Part shown: positions 1-8,601 of the stretch, one piece after another
How the letters are laid out: every line of letters starts with the position of its first letter
Numbering within the stretch: position 1 is the stretch's first letter
Source of the DNA: Bradyrhizobium sp. MOS002
Lineage (GTDB): Bacteria > Pseudomonadota > Alphaproteobacteria > Rhizobiales > Xanthobacteraceae
NCBI RefSeq assembly: GCF_003020115.1
Contig: NZ_PYFX01000001.1
Span: forward strand, 248,001 to 312,000
Direction: 5' to 3'
Length of the DNA stretch: 64,000 bases
Notes under the pieces: model-generated
Told to the model about the DNA's origin: nothing
Seen by the model: only the letters and a program-made list of their open reading frames with translations
Database searches by the model: none
Translations under genes and position numbers: made by a program

Positions 1-533
1 TCGCGCTGTACGAGGCCTATGACGACATGGTGGCCTATCTCGCTCACACCGGCACCGGCATCACCATCGAAGCACTGGCGCGGGAGATCGCGAGCCCCGA
101 CGTCAAGGGCACCTATGACGGCCTCGTGATCCCGCGCAAGCTGCCTGGTCCCGACAATACGCTGGTCGATGCCGAGCCGATCTATGACGCTGCCATCACA
201 AGCGCGCGTCCCGCCCTGCAGGCGCTCTACGGCAGGACCTTTGCGGACAACCGGCTCGACGCCATCGCCTTTCCGACCACGCCGCGTGTGGCGATTGCTT
301 CCAATCCCGACTCCAGCAGCCTCGAAAATTTCGGCCTGTTCATCCAGAACACCGATCCCGGCAGCAATGCCGGAATTCCCGGAATCCAGATCCCGATTGC
401 GCTCGGCGCGGTCAGCAAACTTCCGATCGGGCTTGAGCTGGATGGCCCCGCGGGCAGCGATCGCCGCCTGCTTGCGGTCGGGATGGCGCTTGAAAAAGTG
501 TTCGGGCGGCTGCCGGCGCCACCCCGATCATGA
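1..533 (+). CDS. Amidase signature family hydrolase, C-terminal part (5' end outside window)
   Basis: The reading frame is open from the first bases and ends in TGA, so only the last ~177 residues are present. The visible part resembles the C-terminal third of amidase-signature enzymes: the segments DAIAFPTTP and GIPGIQIPI and the ending LPIGLELDGPAGSDRRLL are typical of the substrate-facing C-terminal region of GatA/indoleacetamide-hydrolase-like amidases. The catalytic Lys-Ser-Ser region would lie upstream and is not visible, so substrate cannot be judged. Its stop overlaps the stop of the convergent LysR gene by 6 bp. Confidence 0.8.
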   Translation, partial: ALYEAYDDMVAYLAHTGTGITIEALAREIASPDVKGTYDGLVIPRKLPGPDNTLVDAEPIYDAAITSARPALQALYGRTFADNRLDAIAFPTTPRVAIASNPDSSSLENFGLFIQNTDPGSNAGIPGIQIPIALGAVSKLPIGLELDGPAGSDRRLLAVGMALEKVFGRLPAPPRS

Positions 534-1439
534 ATAGGGATTGATCAGCTTCTGCTGCTCGGCGCTGTGATGCACGAGCATGTCGATGAAGGTCCTGACC
601 TTCGCCGACAGATGATGCCGGTGCGGATAGACCGCGTTCATCGACATCTCGACGGGACGATATTCGGGCAGAAGGCGAACGAGGTGACCGCCTTCGAGAT
701 CGTCCTGGACGAGAAAGCCCGCCATCAGGCAGACGGCAGCGCCTTCCAGCGCCACCTTCCGCAGGGCCTCACCGCTGTTGGTGATGAAGCTGCCGGAGAT
801 GCGCACCGATGCCGGCATACCCTTGCGGTCGAAGAAGCGCCAGTCGTCGCCGAACGGATAATTCAAGTGACGGGCGCAATTGTGCGCGGTGAGCTCATCG
901 AGCTTCTGCACGCGACCGTGCCTATCGAGATAGTCGTGCGAGCAGCACAGCACGTGGCGCCAGGTGGCGAGGCTGCGGACGATCAGGCTCGAATCCGGCG
1001 GCGCGGTCATGCGCAAAGCGACGTCATAGCCTTCTTCGATGAGGTCGATGTCGGCCTCGCCCATGCGCAGATCGATCTTGAGCTCCGGATAGATTGACAG
1101 GAGCTTCGCGACCACGGGCGCAACGAACGGCACCATGTGCGTGGCAACGTGGATCCGTAGCGTGCCGCGGGGCACCGACTGCAATTCGCTCGCGATATCG
1201 TCGGCCTGTTCGATATCGGCGAGTATCTGGATGCAACGGTCGTAATAGGCCCTGCCGATCTCGGTGAGGTTGACCTTGCGCGTGGTGCGCTGAAGCAGCC
1301 TTACCCCGAGCCGGTCTTCCAGCGCCTGAACGTGATTGCTCACCATGGTGGTCGACATGTTGAGCTTGCGGGCTGCTGCAGAGAAGCCGCCGGTTTCCAC
1401 CACCCGGCTGAAGACTTCGAGGCTGGTCAATCGGTCCAT
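528..1439 (-). CDS. LysR-family transcriptional regulator
   Basis: 303 residues, the normal LysR length. The N-terminal winged helix-turn-helix (about residues 1-60) reads MDRLTSLEVFSRVVETGGFS and continues with the usual LGVRLLQRTTRKV wing, followed by a LysR substrate-binding domain (about 90-295). It is divergent from the HlyD/MFS efflux pair, the standard arrangement for a LysR protein controlling its neighbour; the 272 bp between them contains repeated dyad half-sites. The inducer is unknown. Target assignment is inferred from position. Confidence 0.9.
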   Translation of the reverse strand: MDRLTSLEVFSRVVETGGFSAAARKLNMSTTMVSNHVQALEDRLGVRLLQRTTRKVNLTEIGRAYYDRCIQILADIEQADDIASELQSVPRGTLRIHVATHMVPFVAPVVAKLLSIYPELKIDLRMGEADIDLIEEGYDVALRMTAPPDSSLIVRSLATWRHVLCCSHDYLDRHGRVQKLDELTAHNCARHLNYPFGDDWRFFDRKGMPASVRISGSFITNSGEALRKVALEGAAVCLMAGFLVQDDLEGGHLVRLLPEYRPVEMSMNAVYPHRHHLSAKVRTFIDMLVHHSAEQQKLINPYS

Positions 1440-1446
1440 GCCGACT

Positions 1447-1665
1447 GATTATCCGCTCTTGATCGATAATCGCAAGGAATTCTCTCGGATTATCCATCAG
1501 ATCATCTCGTGTGCGGCACGGCGCGTTAGCCGCAATCCCTCGACAGACCCGGCAATCGCTCTGGGGCAGTCGCCCTTCCGGCTCGGTAGACCATACGCGC
1601 CAAGGCGAGATCCGGACTATCCACTCTCAGCGGATAATCCTTCCGGAATTTTGCCAATTATCGAT
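1447..1665. promoter_or_regulatory. Probable LysR operator region with repeated GATTATC dyads
   Basis: Between the divergent LysR and HlyD starts the motif GATTATC and its complement GATAATC recur. GATTATC at 1447-1453 faces GATAATC at 1465-1471; GGATTATCC lies at 1487-1495; GGACTATCC at 1614-1622 faces GGATAATCC at 1632-1640; an ATTATCGAT copy is at about 1657-1665. LysR proteins bind dyads built on an interrupted T-N11-A motif at divergent promoters, which these arrays fit. The role is inferred; the repeats are directly visible. Confidence 0.55.
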
Positions 1666-1711
1666 CGAACGAGGAAGACCGATAGTCTCAGCCAGCCGAC
1701 AGGAGACTGCC

Positions 1712-2893
1712 ATGTCCGAGATGCCCCGCACCGAAAATTTCCAGCAAGCGACTGAAATAACTCAAGCTTCCCCCACGGCACCGGTGCGTGGCCCGGCCAG
1801 GAATATCGTCCGGAGGGCGGCGTTGGTGCTTGCGCTCCTCGCGAGCACGGCAACGATTGTCTATTGGGGACACGACTACTGGGTCAACGGCCGTTACCTC
1901 GAGACAACCGACGACGCCTATGTGAAGGCCGACTCCACGATCATCGCGCCAAAGGTCTCGGGCTACATCGCGAAGGTGCAGGTCAGTGACAACGAAAAGG
2001 TCAAGGCGGGACAGGTGCTGGCGAAGATCGACGACCGCGACTTCAAGGCGGCGCTCGACCAGGCCCGCGCCGATGTCGCTGCAGCGGAAGCGTCGGTGCG
2101 CAACCTCGACGCCCAGCTCGCACTCCAGCAGCCGATCATCGAGCAGAGCACTGCCGATGTCACCGCTGCGGACGCGAATCTGAAATTTGCGCAGGAGGAG
2201 CGCGCGCGCTACGACGACTTGATGAAGTCGGGCTCCGGCACGATTCAACGCGCGCAACAAACTGACGCTGCGTTGCGCGCCAGCAACGCGCAACTGCAAC
2301 ATGCCAAGTCGGGCCTCGTGGCCGCGCAACGCAAGGTCGACGTGCTCAGTACCCAGCGCGCGCAGGCCACAGCCCAGCTCGAACACGCGCGCGCGGTCGC
2401 GGAGCAGGCGACGCTGAATCTCTCCTACACCGAGATTACCGCGCCGGTCGACGGCACGGTCGGCGCCCGCTCGCTGCGCGTGGGACAGTTCGTGCAGGCC
2501 GGCACGCAATTGATGGCGGTGGTGCCACTCGATGCGGTCTATGTCGTGGCGAATTTCAAGGAAACGCAGCTCACCCATGTCCGTGCCGGTCAGCCGGTCG
2601 AGCTGCACGTCGACGGTTTCCGCAACCAGACCCTGCGCGGCCATGTCGACAGCCTGTCGCCGGCGAGCGGCCTCGAATTCGCACTGCTGCCGCCCGACAA
2701 CGCCACCGGCAATTTCACCAAGATCGTGCAGCGCGTGCCGGTGAAGATTGTGCTCGACGACCACCGCCTGACCGGGCTGCTGCGCCCCGGCATGTCGGCG
2801 GAGCCGACAGTCGACACCAAGGCGACCGTGCTGGCCGAGCGCGAAACGGCCAAGCGCCTCGCCGACAATGCGACGCGACCCCACGGAGGCTAA
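1712..2893 (+). CDS. HlyD/EmrA-family membrane fusion protein of a multidrug efflux system
   Basis: 393 residues from an ATG preceded by AGGAGA six bases upstream; an upstream in-frame ATG at 1511 would add 67 residues that look non-coding. One N-terminal membrane segment (about 35-52) is followed by a biotinyl-lipoyl-like half motif (TIIAPKVSGYIAKVQV), a long Ala/Gln-rich coiled-coil hairpin (about 115-240), the second lipoyl half (ITAPVDGTVG) and a beta-barrel. This is the EmrA/FarA type adaptor that pairs with a DHA2 MFS transporter, encoded directly downstream. The adaptor spans the periplasm; an outer-membrane TolC partner is not in the window. Confidence 0.9.
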   Translation: MSEMPRTENFQQATEITQASPTAPVRGPARNIVRRAALVLALLASTATIVYWGHDYWVNGRYLETTDDAYVKADSTIIAPKVSGYIAKVQVSDNEKVKAGQVLAKIDDRDFKAALDQARADVAAAEASVRNLDAQLALQQPIIEQSTADVTAADANLKFAQEERARYDDLMKSGSGTIQRAQQTDAALRASNAQLQHAKSGLVAAQRKVDVLSTQRAQATAQLEHARAVAEQATLNLSYTEITAPVDGTVGARSLRVGQFVQAGTQLMAVVPLDAVYVVANFKETQLTHVRAGQPVELHVDGFRNQTLRGHVDSLSPASGLEFALLPPDNATGNFTKIVQRVPVKIVLDDHRLTGLLRPGMSAEPTVDTKATVLAERETAKRLADNATRPHGG

Positions 2894-3008
2894 AGGCCAG
2901 CTCCGGCAGCATCATCAAGTCCTGCCGGACGATCTTTCCCACGCTTCCTCGATGATCGAAACCATCCGCCCGATGCATCCTGTCTCCGTATCCGAGACGA
3001 GGCCCTTC

Positions 3009-4625
3009 ATGAGCACGCTCCGACCCGCCCTGAACGCCGCTTCGGTCACCAGCATGCCTGCTCCGGCCGCACCCGCCGCGCCCGCGGTTTCGACCAAGAC
3101 CTGGATTGCCGTGATCGGCGCGACGCTCGGTGCCTTCATGGCGGTGCTGAACATCCAGATCGTCAATGCCTCGCTCGCCGACATCCAGGGCGCGATCGGC
3201 GCCGGCATCGACGACGGCGGCTGGATCTCGACCTCCTATCTGATCGCGGAGATCGTGGTGATCCCGCTCTCGGGCTGGCTGGCGCAGGTGTTCTCGATCC
3301 GCATCTATCTCCTCACCAACGCGGTCCTGTTCCTGGTCCTGTCGGCCGCCTGTGCGTTGGCGCAGGACCTGCCGCAGATGATCGTGCTGCGGGCGGTGCA
3401 GGGTTTTACCGGCGGCGTGCTGATCCCGATGGCGTTCACGCTCATCATCACATTGCTGCCGCGCGGAAAGCAGCCGGTCGGCCTGGCGCTGTTCGCGCTG
3501 TCCGCGACGTTCGCGCCCGCGATCGGCCCGACCATCGGCGGCTATCTCACCGAGAATTTTGGCTGGCAATACATCTTCTACGTCAACGTCGTCCCAGGCG
3601 GGATCATGGTCGGCATGCTCTGGTACGCGCTCGATGCAAAGCCGATGAGGCTTGCGCTGCTGCGCGACGGTGACTGGGCCGGCATCATCACCATGGCGAT
3701 CGGACTGTCGGCGCTGCAGACCGTGCTGGAGGAAGGCAACAAGGACGACTGGTTCGGCTCGCCCTTCATCGTCAAGCTGTCTGTCATCGCGGCCGTGGCG
3801 CTGACCGCCTTCCTGATCATCGAGCTCACCGTGAAGAAGCCGCTCCTGAACCTGCGTCTGCTGGTCCGCCGCAATTTCGGCTTCGGCATGCTCGCGAACT
3901 TCCTGCTGGGAATCGCGCTCTACGGCTCGGTGTTCATCCTGCCGCAATATCTGGCCCGCATCCAAGGCTACAACGCCGAGCAGATCGGCATGGTGCTGGC
4001 CTGGACCGGCCTGCCGCAGCTCCTGCTGATCCCGCTGGTGCCGCGGCTGATGCAGAAGCTCGATGCGCGGCTCATCATCGGCGTCGGCTTCGTCCTGTTC
4101 GCGGCCTCCAACTTCATGAACATCTATATGACCGGCAACTATGCCGCCGATCAACTGCTCTGGCCCAATGTGGTTCGTGCGATCGGCCAGGCGCTGGTGA
4201 TGGCGCCGCTGTCTGCGGTGGCGACCTCAGGCATCGAGCCGGAGAACGCGGGCTCGGCCTCCGGCCTGTTCAACATGATGCGCAATCTTGGTGGCGCCGT
4301 CGGCATCGCGCTGCTGCAGACCCTGCTGACCAAGCGCGAGCAGTATCACTCCAACGTGCTGATGCAGTCGGTCTCGCTGTTCGAGCAGGCGACGCGGACG
4401 CGGCTGGAACAGCTCACCCAATACTTCGTCAATCACGGCATTCTCGACCCTGCGGACGCGTCGCATCGCGCCTATGTTGCGATCGGCCATATCGTGCAGA
4501 AGCAGGCCTATATCCTCGCCTTCAGCGACACCTTCTATCTGCTCGGCGTGGCACTGATCGTCGCGCTGATCGCCACCCTCTTCCTGAAGAAGGCCGGCCA
4601 TGCCTCGGCTGGCGGCGCCCACTGA
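3009..4625 (+). CDS. DHA2-family MFS drug:H+ antiporter (EmrB/QacA type)
   Basis: 538 residues from the ATG at 3009, which has a GACGAGG purine run just upstream; earlier in-frame ATGs at 2868 and 2952 exist, but the first overlaps the HlyD gene and has no better ribosome site. About 14 hydrophobic segments follow. Motif-C-like sequence of drug antiporters is visible (ALSATFAPAIGPTIGGYL), as is GWQYIFYVNVVPG, a hallmark of EmrB proteins. It forms a tripartite pump with the HlyD adaptor encoded immediately upstream. The substrate is not predictable. Confidence 0.92.
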   Translation: MSTLRPALNAASVTSMPAPAAPAAPAVSTKTWIAVIGATLGAFMAVLNIQIVNASLADIQGAIGAGIDDGGWISTSYLIAEIVVIPLSGWLAQVFSIRIYLLTNAVLFLVLSAACALAQDLPQMIVLRAVQGFTGGVLIPMAFTLIITLLPRGKQPVGLALFALSATFAPAIGPTIGGYLTENFGWQYIFYVNVVPGGIMVGMLWYALDAKPMRLALLRDGDWAGIITMAIGLSALQTVLEEGNKDDWFGSPFIVKLSVIAAVALTAFLIIELTVKKPLLNLRLLVRRNFGFGMLANFLLGIALYGSVFILPQYLARIQGYNAEQIGMVLAWTGLPQLLLIPLVPRLMQKLDARLIIGVGFVLFAASNFMNIYMTGNYAADQLLWPNVVRAIGQALVMAPLSAVATSGIEPENAGSASGLFNMMRNLGGAVGIALLQTLLTKREQYHSNVLMQSVSLFEQATRTRLEQLTQYFVNHGILDPADASHRAYVAIGHIVQKQAYILAFSDTFYLLGVALIVALIATLFLKKAGHASAGGAH

Positions 4626-4654
4626 CATCAACCCAGCAAGCAAGGAGAACGACC

Positions 4655-5116
4655 ATGAAACCCCGCATGAATTTCTACCAGGCCGCACCCGACACGATGA
4701 AGGCGCTGATGGCGCTGGAAGAGCAGATCCAGTCGACGGGCCTTGAGAAATCGCTGATCGAGCTCGTCAAGATCCGCGCGTCGCAGATCAACGGCTGTGC
4801 TTTCTGCATCAACATGCACACCGAGGACGCCCGCAAGCGCGGCGAGACCGAGCAGCGCATCTATCTGCTCAACGCCTGGCGCGAATCCCCGCTCTACACC
4901 GACCGCGAGCGCGCCGCGCTGGCCTGGACCGAATCAGTGACGCTGATCTCCGAGACGCACGCGCCTGATGACGTCTACGAGCAGGTCCGCGCGCAATTCT
5001 CCGATGCGGAGACGGTGAACCTGACCATGCTGATCGGCGCCATCAATGCCTGGAACCGGCTCGCGATCGCGTTCCGTGCGGTTCACCCGGTGAAGGTGAA
5101 GGCGTCGGTGGCCTAA
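4655..5116 (+). CDS. Carboxymuconolactone decarboxylase / AhpD-like family protein
   Basis: 153 residues, with AAGGAGA upstream of the ATG. The core carries the AhpD-type redox motif C-A-F-C-I-N-M-H (about residues 48-55) in an all-helical domain, with LIELVKIRASQINGC before it. Members of this family are small alkylhydroperoxidase-like proteins; the CxxC and following His are the catalytic elements in AhpD. Only 29 bp separates it from the MFS gene, so it is probably the third gene of the LysR-controlled unit, which suggests a role in oxidative or electrophile stress. That link is inference. Confidence 0.88.
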   Translation: MKPRMNFYQAAPDTMKALMALEEQIQSTGLEKSLIELVKIRASQINGCAFCINMHTEDARKRGETEQRIYLLNAWRESPLYTDRERAALAWTESVTLISETHAPDDVYEQVRAQFSDAETVNLTMLIGAINAWNRLAIAFRAVHPVKVKASVA

Positions 5117-5128
5117 GACATTCTCAAC

Positions 5129-5230
5129 TGTCATGCCCCGCGAAGGCGGGGCATCCAGTACGCCGCGGCTTCTCGGTTCAATCACTGGCGTCGCGGCGTA
5201 CTAGATCGCCCGCCTTCGCGGGCGATGACA
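5129..5230. repeat. Palindromic intergenic repeat, family A, copy 1
   Basis: A ~100 bp element that begins TGTCATGCCCCGC and ends with GGGCGATGACA, so its termini are inverted. The interior contains a GCATCCAGTACGCCGC block that also occurs in the copy at 12640-12743. It fills the gap between two convergent genes. This is the pattern of REP/RPE-like elements common in Bradyrhizobium chromosomes. Confidence 0.8.
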
Positions 5231-5242
5231 CCGAGTGTATGG

Positions 5243-6103
5243 CTAAACCGCCGTCGCCTTGGCGAACTCCACGTAGATCTCGCGCAGCCGCGCCGCCATC
5301 GGGCCCGGCTTGCCATCGCCGACCTTGTTGCCGTCGATCGCAACCACCGGCTGGACGAACAGCGACGCGGACGTCGCAAAGGCTTCCTTGGCGGCGAGCG
5401 CCTCGGCGACCGTGAACGAGCGCTCCTCGATGCGGAGCTGACGCTCCTCCGCCAGCGCCACCACCGCCTTGCGGGTGCAGCCCGGCAGGATCGCGTTGGA
5501 GTTCTTGCGGGTCACGATGACGTCGTCCTTGGTGAGAATGAACGCCGAAGACGAGCCGCCTTCGGTGACGTAGCCGTCTTCCAGCATCCAGGCTTCGCCG
5601 GCACCGGCTTCGGCCGCGGCCTGCTTGGCCAGCACTTGCGCGAGGAGTGCCACGCTCTTGATGTCGCGCCGCTCCCAGCGGATGTCGGGCACGGTGATCA
5701 CGTTGATGCCGGTCTTGGCCGAGGCGGCGTTGATGATGTCCTTCTCCGACGTGAACATTACCAGGCTCGACTTGACGTCGCCCTTGGGGAAGGCGAAGTC
5801 GCGGCCCTTGTCGGCGCCGCGGGTGACCTGGAGATAGACGAGACCGCTCTCGACCTTGTTGCGCGCGATCAGCTCCTTTTGGAGCTCGGTGATGCGCTCG
5901 ACCGTCTCGGGCAGCTTCAGCTGGATCTCGCCGACCGAGCGCTCCAGCCGCGTCAGATGCGAGGCATTGTCGACCAGCTTGCCGTCGAGCACGGCGGAGA
6001 CCTCATAGATGCCGTCGGCAAACAGGAAGCCGCGATCGAGGACCGAAATTTTGGCGTCCGAGAGCGGGACGAATGAGCCGTTGACATAGGCGATCGGATC
6101 CAA
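5243..6103 (-). CDS. D-amino acid aminotransferase (class IV PLP aminotransferase)
   Basis: 286 residues starting at a TTG preceded by AGGAGA at a 6-base gap. It carries the fold-type IV features: YVNGSFVPLSDAKISVLDRG at the N terminus, a PLP lysine near residue 149 in DIKSVALL, and SNAILPG in the cofactor phosphate loop. These match D-alanine aminotransferases, which interconvert D-amino acids and 2-oxo acids and supply D-Glu or D-Ala for peptidoglycan. Branched-chain aminotransferases share the fold, but the length and DIKS motif favour the D-specific group. Confidence 0.85.
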   Translation of the reverse strand: MDPIAYVNGSFVPLSDAKISVLDRGFLFADGIYEVSAVLDGKLVDNASHLTRLERSVGEIQLKLPETVERITELQKELIARNKVESGLVYLQVTRGADKGRDFAFPKGDVKSSLVMFTSEKDIINAASAKTGINVITVPDIRWERRDIKSVALLAQVLAKQAAAEAGAGEAWMLEDGYVTEGGSSSAFILTKDDVIVTRKNSNAILPGCTRKAVVALAEERQLRIEERSFTVAEALAAKEAFATSASLFVQPVVAIDGNKVGDGKPGPMAARLREIYVEFAKATAV

Positions 6104-6177
6104 GGCAGGTCTCCTGGCGGGAAGAGAGATTTGGTGCGGTTATAGGGGATTTGGTGGCGCCCTGAAACCCTCAACCA

Positions 6178-6298
6178 TCATTCCGGGGCGGCGCGAAGCG
6201 GCGAACTATGATGCGCAATTGCGCATCAGCGAATCCATTTCACCTCATATCGCCCGATGACTTCCGGGCCTGCGCCTTCGGCGCATCCCGGAGTGACG
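6178..6298. repeat. Palindromic intergenic repeat with a 20-bp perfect palindrome
   Basis: The element runs from CATTCCGGGGCGGCGCGAAG to GCGCATCCCGGAGTGACG, the ends being imperfect inverted repeats. Its centre is the perfect palindrome TGATGCGCAATTGCGCATCA at 6209-6228. It sits between two genes on the minus strand and contains no credible reading frame. Confidence 0.65.
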
Positions 6299-6304
6299 AG
6301 AGAA

Positions 6305-7036
6305 TTAATGCGACAGGATCTTCGACAGGAATTTCTGCGCGCGGTCGCTGCGGGGCTTGCCGAAGAAATCGTCCTTCGGGGCGTCCTCGACGATCTCGCC
6401 GCGGTCCATAAAGATGACGCGGTTGGCGACCTTGCGGGCAAAGCCCATCTCGTGGGTGACGACCATCATGGTCATGCCCTCATGGGCGAGGTCCACCATG
6501 ACGTCGAGCACCTCGCTCACCATCTCGGGGTCGAGCGCCGAGGTCGGCTCGTCGAACAGCATGACAATGGGATCCATCGCGAGCGCGCGAGCGATCGCCA
6601 CCCGCTGCTGCTGGCCGCCGGACAGGTTCGCGGGAAACTTTTGCGCCTGTTCCTTCAGGCCGACGCGCTCCAGCAGCTGCATGCCTTTCGCCATCGCCTT
6701 GTCGCGCGACCGGTCGAGTACCTTCTGCTGTGCGAGGCAGAGATTATCGATGATCTTCAGATGCGGAAACAGCTCGAAGTGCTGAAACACCATGCCGACC
6801 CGCGAACGCAGCTTGGGCAGATTGGTCTTGGGATCGTTGACCTTGGTGCCATCGACGCTGATGTCACCTTTCTGGAACGGCTCCAGCGCGTTAACGCATT
6901 TGATCAGCGTCGACTTGCCCGATCCCGACGGACCGCAGACCACGACCACCTCGCCCTTGGTGACACTGGTGGTGCAGTCGGTCAGCACCTGGAAGCTCGG
7001 GCTGTACCATTTGTCGACGTGGCTGATCTCGATCAT
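6305..7036 (-). CDS. gltL: Glutamate/aspartate ABC importer, ATP-binding subunit
   Basis: 243 residues beginning [11 protein letters not shown]. All ABC ATPase motifs are present in order: Walker [11 protein letters not shown]-loop [13 protein letters not shown], signature [15 protein letters not shown], Walker [13 protein letters not shown] and H-switch VVTHEMGFA. The sequence is of the polar amino acid uptake (GlnQ/GltL) subfamily. It is the last gene of a minus-strand set of binding protein, two permeases and ATPase, 8 bp after the preceding permease, and so energises that importer at the inner membrane. Confidence 0.93.
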   Translation of the reverse strand: MIEISHVDKWYSPSFQVLTDCTTSVTKGEVVVVCGPSGSGKSTLIKCVNALEPFQKGDISVDGTKVNDPKTNLPKLRSRVGMVFQHFELFPHLKIIDNLCLAQQKVLDRSRDKAMAKGMQLLERVGLKEQAQKFPANLSGGQQQRVAIARALAMDPIVMLFDEPTSALDPEMVSEVLDVMVDLAHEGMTMMVVTHEMGFARKVANRVIFMDRGEIVEDAPKDDFFGKPRSDRAQKFLSKILSH

Positions 7037-7044
7037 GACAAACT

Positions 7045-7737
7045 CTATCGAATGATGGCGATGCGCGCCTGCAGGCGACGAACGCCGAAGGACGCGACAC
7101 AGGAGATGGTGAAGTAGACGATCGCCGCGAACAGATACATTTCGACCAGACGGCCGTCGCGCTGCGCGACCTTGCTGGCCGCACCGAGGAAATCGGTGAT
7201 CGACAGCACGTAGACCAGTGAGGTGTCCTGGAACAGCACGATGGTCTGCGTGATCAGGACCGGCAGCATGTTGCGGAAGGCCTGCGGCAGCACGACGTAG
7301 CGCATGGTCTGGGCGTAGGTCAGGCCGAGCGCGTTGGCTGCGGCCGGCTGGCCGCGCGAGATCGACTGGATGCCGGCACGCATGATCTCGGAGAAATACG
7401 CGGCCTCGAACATGATGAAGGTGATGAGCGAGGACGCAAACGCGCCGACGCTGATCGGGCGCGACGCGCCGGTCACCCATTGCCCGATATAGGGCACCAG
7501 GAAGTAGAACCAAAAGATCACCAGCACCAGCGGCAGCGAGCGCATGAAGTCGACATAGACGCCGGCGATGCGGCCCAGGATCTTCAAGCCCGAGAGCCGC
7601 ATCAGCGCGATGGCCGTGCCGAAGATCAGGCCGCCGAGCGCGGAAAGTGCCGTCAACGTCACCGTGAACGTCATGCCTTCATAGAAAAGATAAGGCAGCG
7701 AGCGACGGATGACCTCGAAATCGAAATTGCTGAACAT
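7045..7737 (-). CDS. gltK: Glutamate/aspartate ABC importer, permease subunit
   Basis: 230 residues with about five hydrophobic spans. The sequence contains the HisM/GltK-type coupling segment: ARG-like region [18 protein letters not shown] followed by [15 protein letters not shown], which docks to the ATPase. It lies 4 bp after the other permease gene and 8 bp before the ATPase gene, so all are co-transcribed. Assignment as GltK rather than GltJ follows gene order (second permease). Confidence 0.9.
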   Translation of the reverse strand: MFSNFDFEVIRRSLPYLFYEGMTFTVTLTALSALGGLIFGTAIALMRLSGLKILGRIAGVYVDFMRSLPLVLVIFWFYFLVPYIGQWVTGASRPISVGAFASSLITFIMFEAAYFSEIMRAGIQSISRGQPAAANALGLTYAQTMRYVVLPQAFRNMLPVLITQTIVLFQDTSLVYVLSITDFLGAASKVAQRDGRLVEMYLFAAIVYFTISCVASFGVRRLQARIAIIR

Positions 7738-7741
7738 GGTG

Positions 7742-8473
7742 CTATTTCCCCGTGATATAGCCGGGGATCGCGACGTAGCGCTCGAGGAAGCGCATCGCGG
7801 TCACGACGACGGCGTTGACGAGGAGATAGAGAAGGGTCGCGGCGGTGAAGGCCTCGAACACCTGGAACGAGAATTCCTGCATGGAGCGCGCCTGTCCCGT
7901 CAGCTCAAGCAAACCGATGGTGATGGCCACAGCCGTGTTCTTGATGGTGTTGAGGAACTCGGACGTCAGCGGCGGCAGGATGATGCGGAACGCCATCGGC
8001 AGCAGGATGTAGCGATAAGCCTGCAAGGTCGTCAGGCCGAGCGCGGTCGCCGCCATCTTCTGGCCGCGCGGGAGCGATCCGATGCCGGCCTGCAACTGCA
8101 CGGCGACGCGTGCCGACATGAAGAAGCCGATGCCGATCGCCGCCGTCCAGAACGGAGCATTGGGCAGCTGCTTCAGCCAGAGGCCGGCAGCTTTCGGCAG
8201 CAGTTCCGGCAGCACGAAGAACCACAGGAAGAGCTGCACCAGCAGCGGCATGTTGCGGAAGAATTCGACATAGGCAAAGCCGAACCAGTACGCCCGCTTC
8301 GACGGCAGCGTGCGCATCACGCCCACGAACGATCCGGTGATCAGCGCGATGATCCAGGCGAGCGCACCCGTCTTGAGGGTCAGCACCAGCCCCGACAACA
8401 GCATGTCGAGATAGGTGCCGGTCCCCATCGGGTTCGGCTCAAAGAAGATTCCCCAGTTCCAGTGGTAGTTCAC
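7742..8473 (-). CDS. gltJ: Glutamate/aspartate ABC importer, permease subunit
   Basis: 243 residues from a GTG start with a GGGGGA run upstream. The N terminus MNYHWNWGIFFEPNP is typical of GltJ. Several hydrophobic spans and the coupling segment (GIGSLPRGQKMAATALGL, then LPMAFRIILPPL) are visible. It is the first permease gene after the binding-protein gene, separated from it by 128 bp of hairpin-rich sequence. Confidence 0.92.
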   Translation of the reverse strand: MNYHWNWGIFFEPNPMGTGTYLDMLLSGLVLTLKTGALAWIIALITGSFVGVMRTLPSKRAYWFGFAYVEFFRNMPLLVQLFLWFFVLPELLPKAAGLWLKQLPNAPFWTAAIGIGFFMSARVAVQLQAGIGSLPRGQKMAATALGLTTLQAYRYILLPMAFRIILPPLTSEFLNTIKNTAVAITIGLLELTGQARSMQEFSFQVFEAFTAATLLYLLVNAVVVTAMRFLERYVAIPGYITGK

Positions 8474-8526
8474 GTGTCCCCCGCGCGAACGCGCCAGTCA
8501 TGGATGTCCCGGCGCCTATGCAAATG

Positions 8527-8588
8527 TCCGGCCACTCTCCCTCCAGAATGGCCGGAATATGCTGCCTCTCCCCGCAAGCGGGGAGAGG
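8527..8588 (-). repeat. Two intercistronic hairpins between gltI and gltJ
   Basis: Two stems lie in tandem in the 128 bp between the binding-protein gene and the first permease gene. TCCGGCCA at 8527-8534 pairs with TGGCCGGA at 8549-8556; CCTCTCCCCGC at 8565-8575 pairs with GCGGGGAGAGG at 8578-8588 around an AA loop. No T-run follows, so complete termination is not expected. Such structures after binding-protein genes usually protect the upstream mRNA from 3' decay and raise binding protein relative to membrane subunits. Confidence 0.6.
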
Positions 8589-8601
8589 CGAACAACTCAG
8601 C

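Noticed and set aside
1511..1711. 67-residue N-terminal extension of the HlyD protein
   Set aside because: It runs through the operator dyads, has no family match, and the ATG at 1712 has a good ribosome site.
2715..4154. 479-codon minus-strand frame opposite the MFS gene
   Set aside because: Charged low-complexity translation with no family features, fully antisense to a clear membrane transporter.
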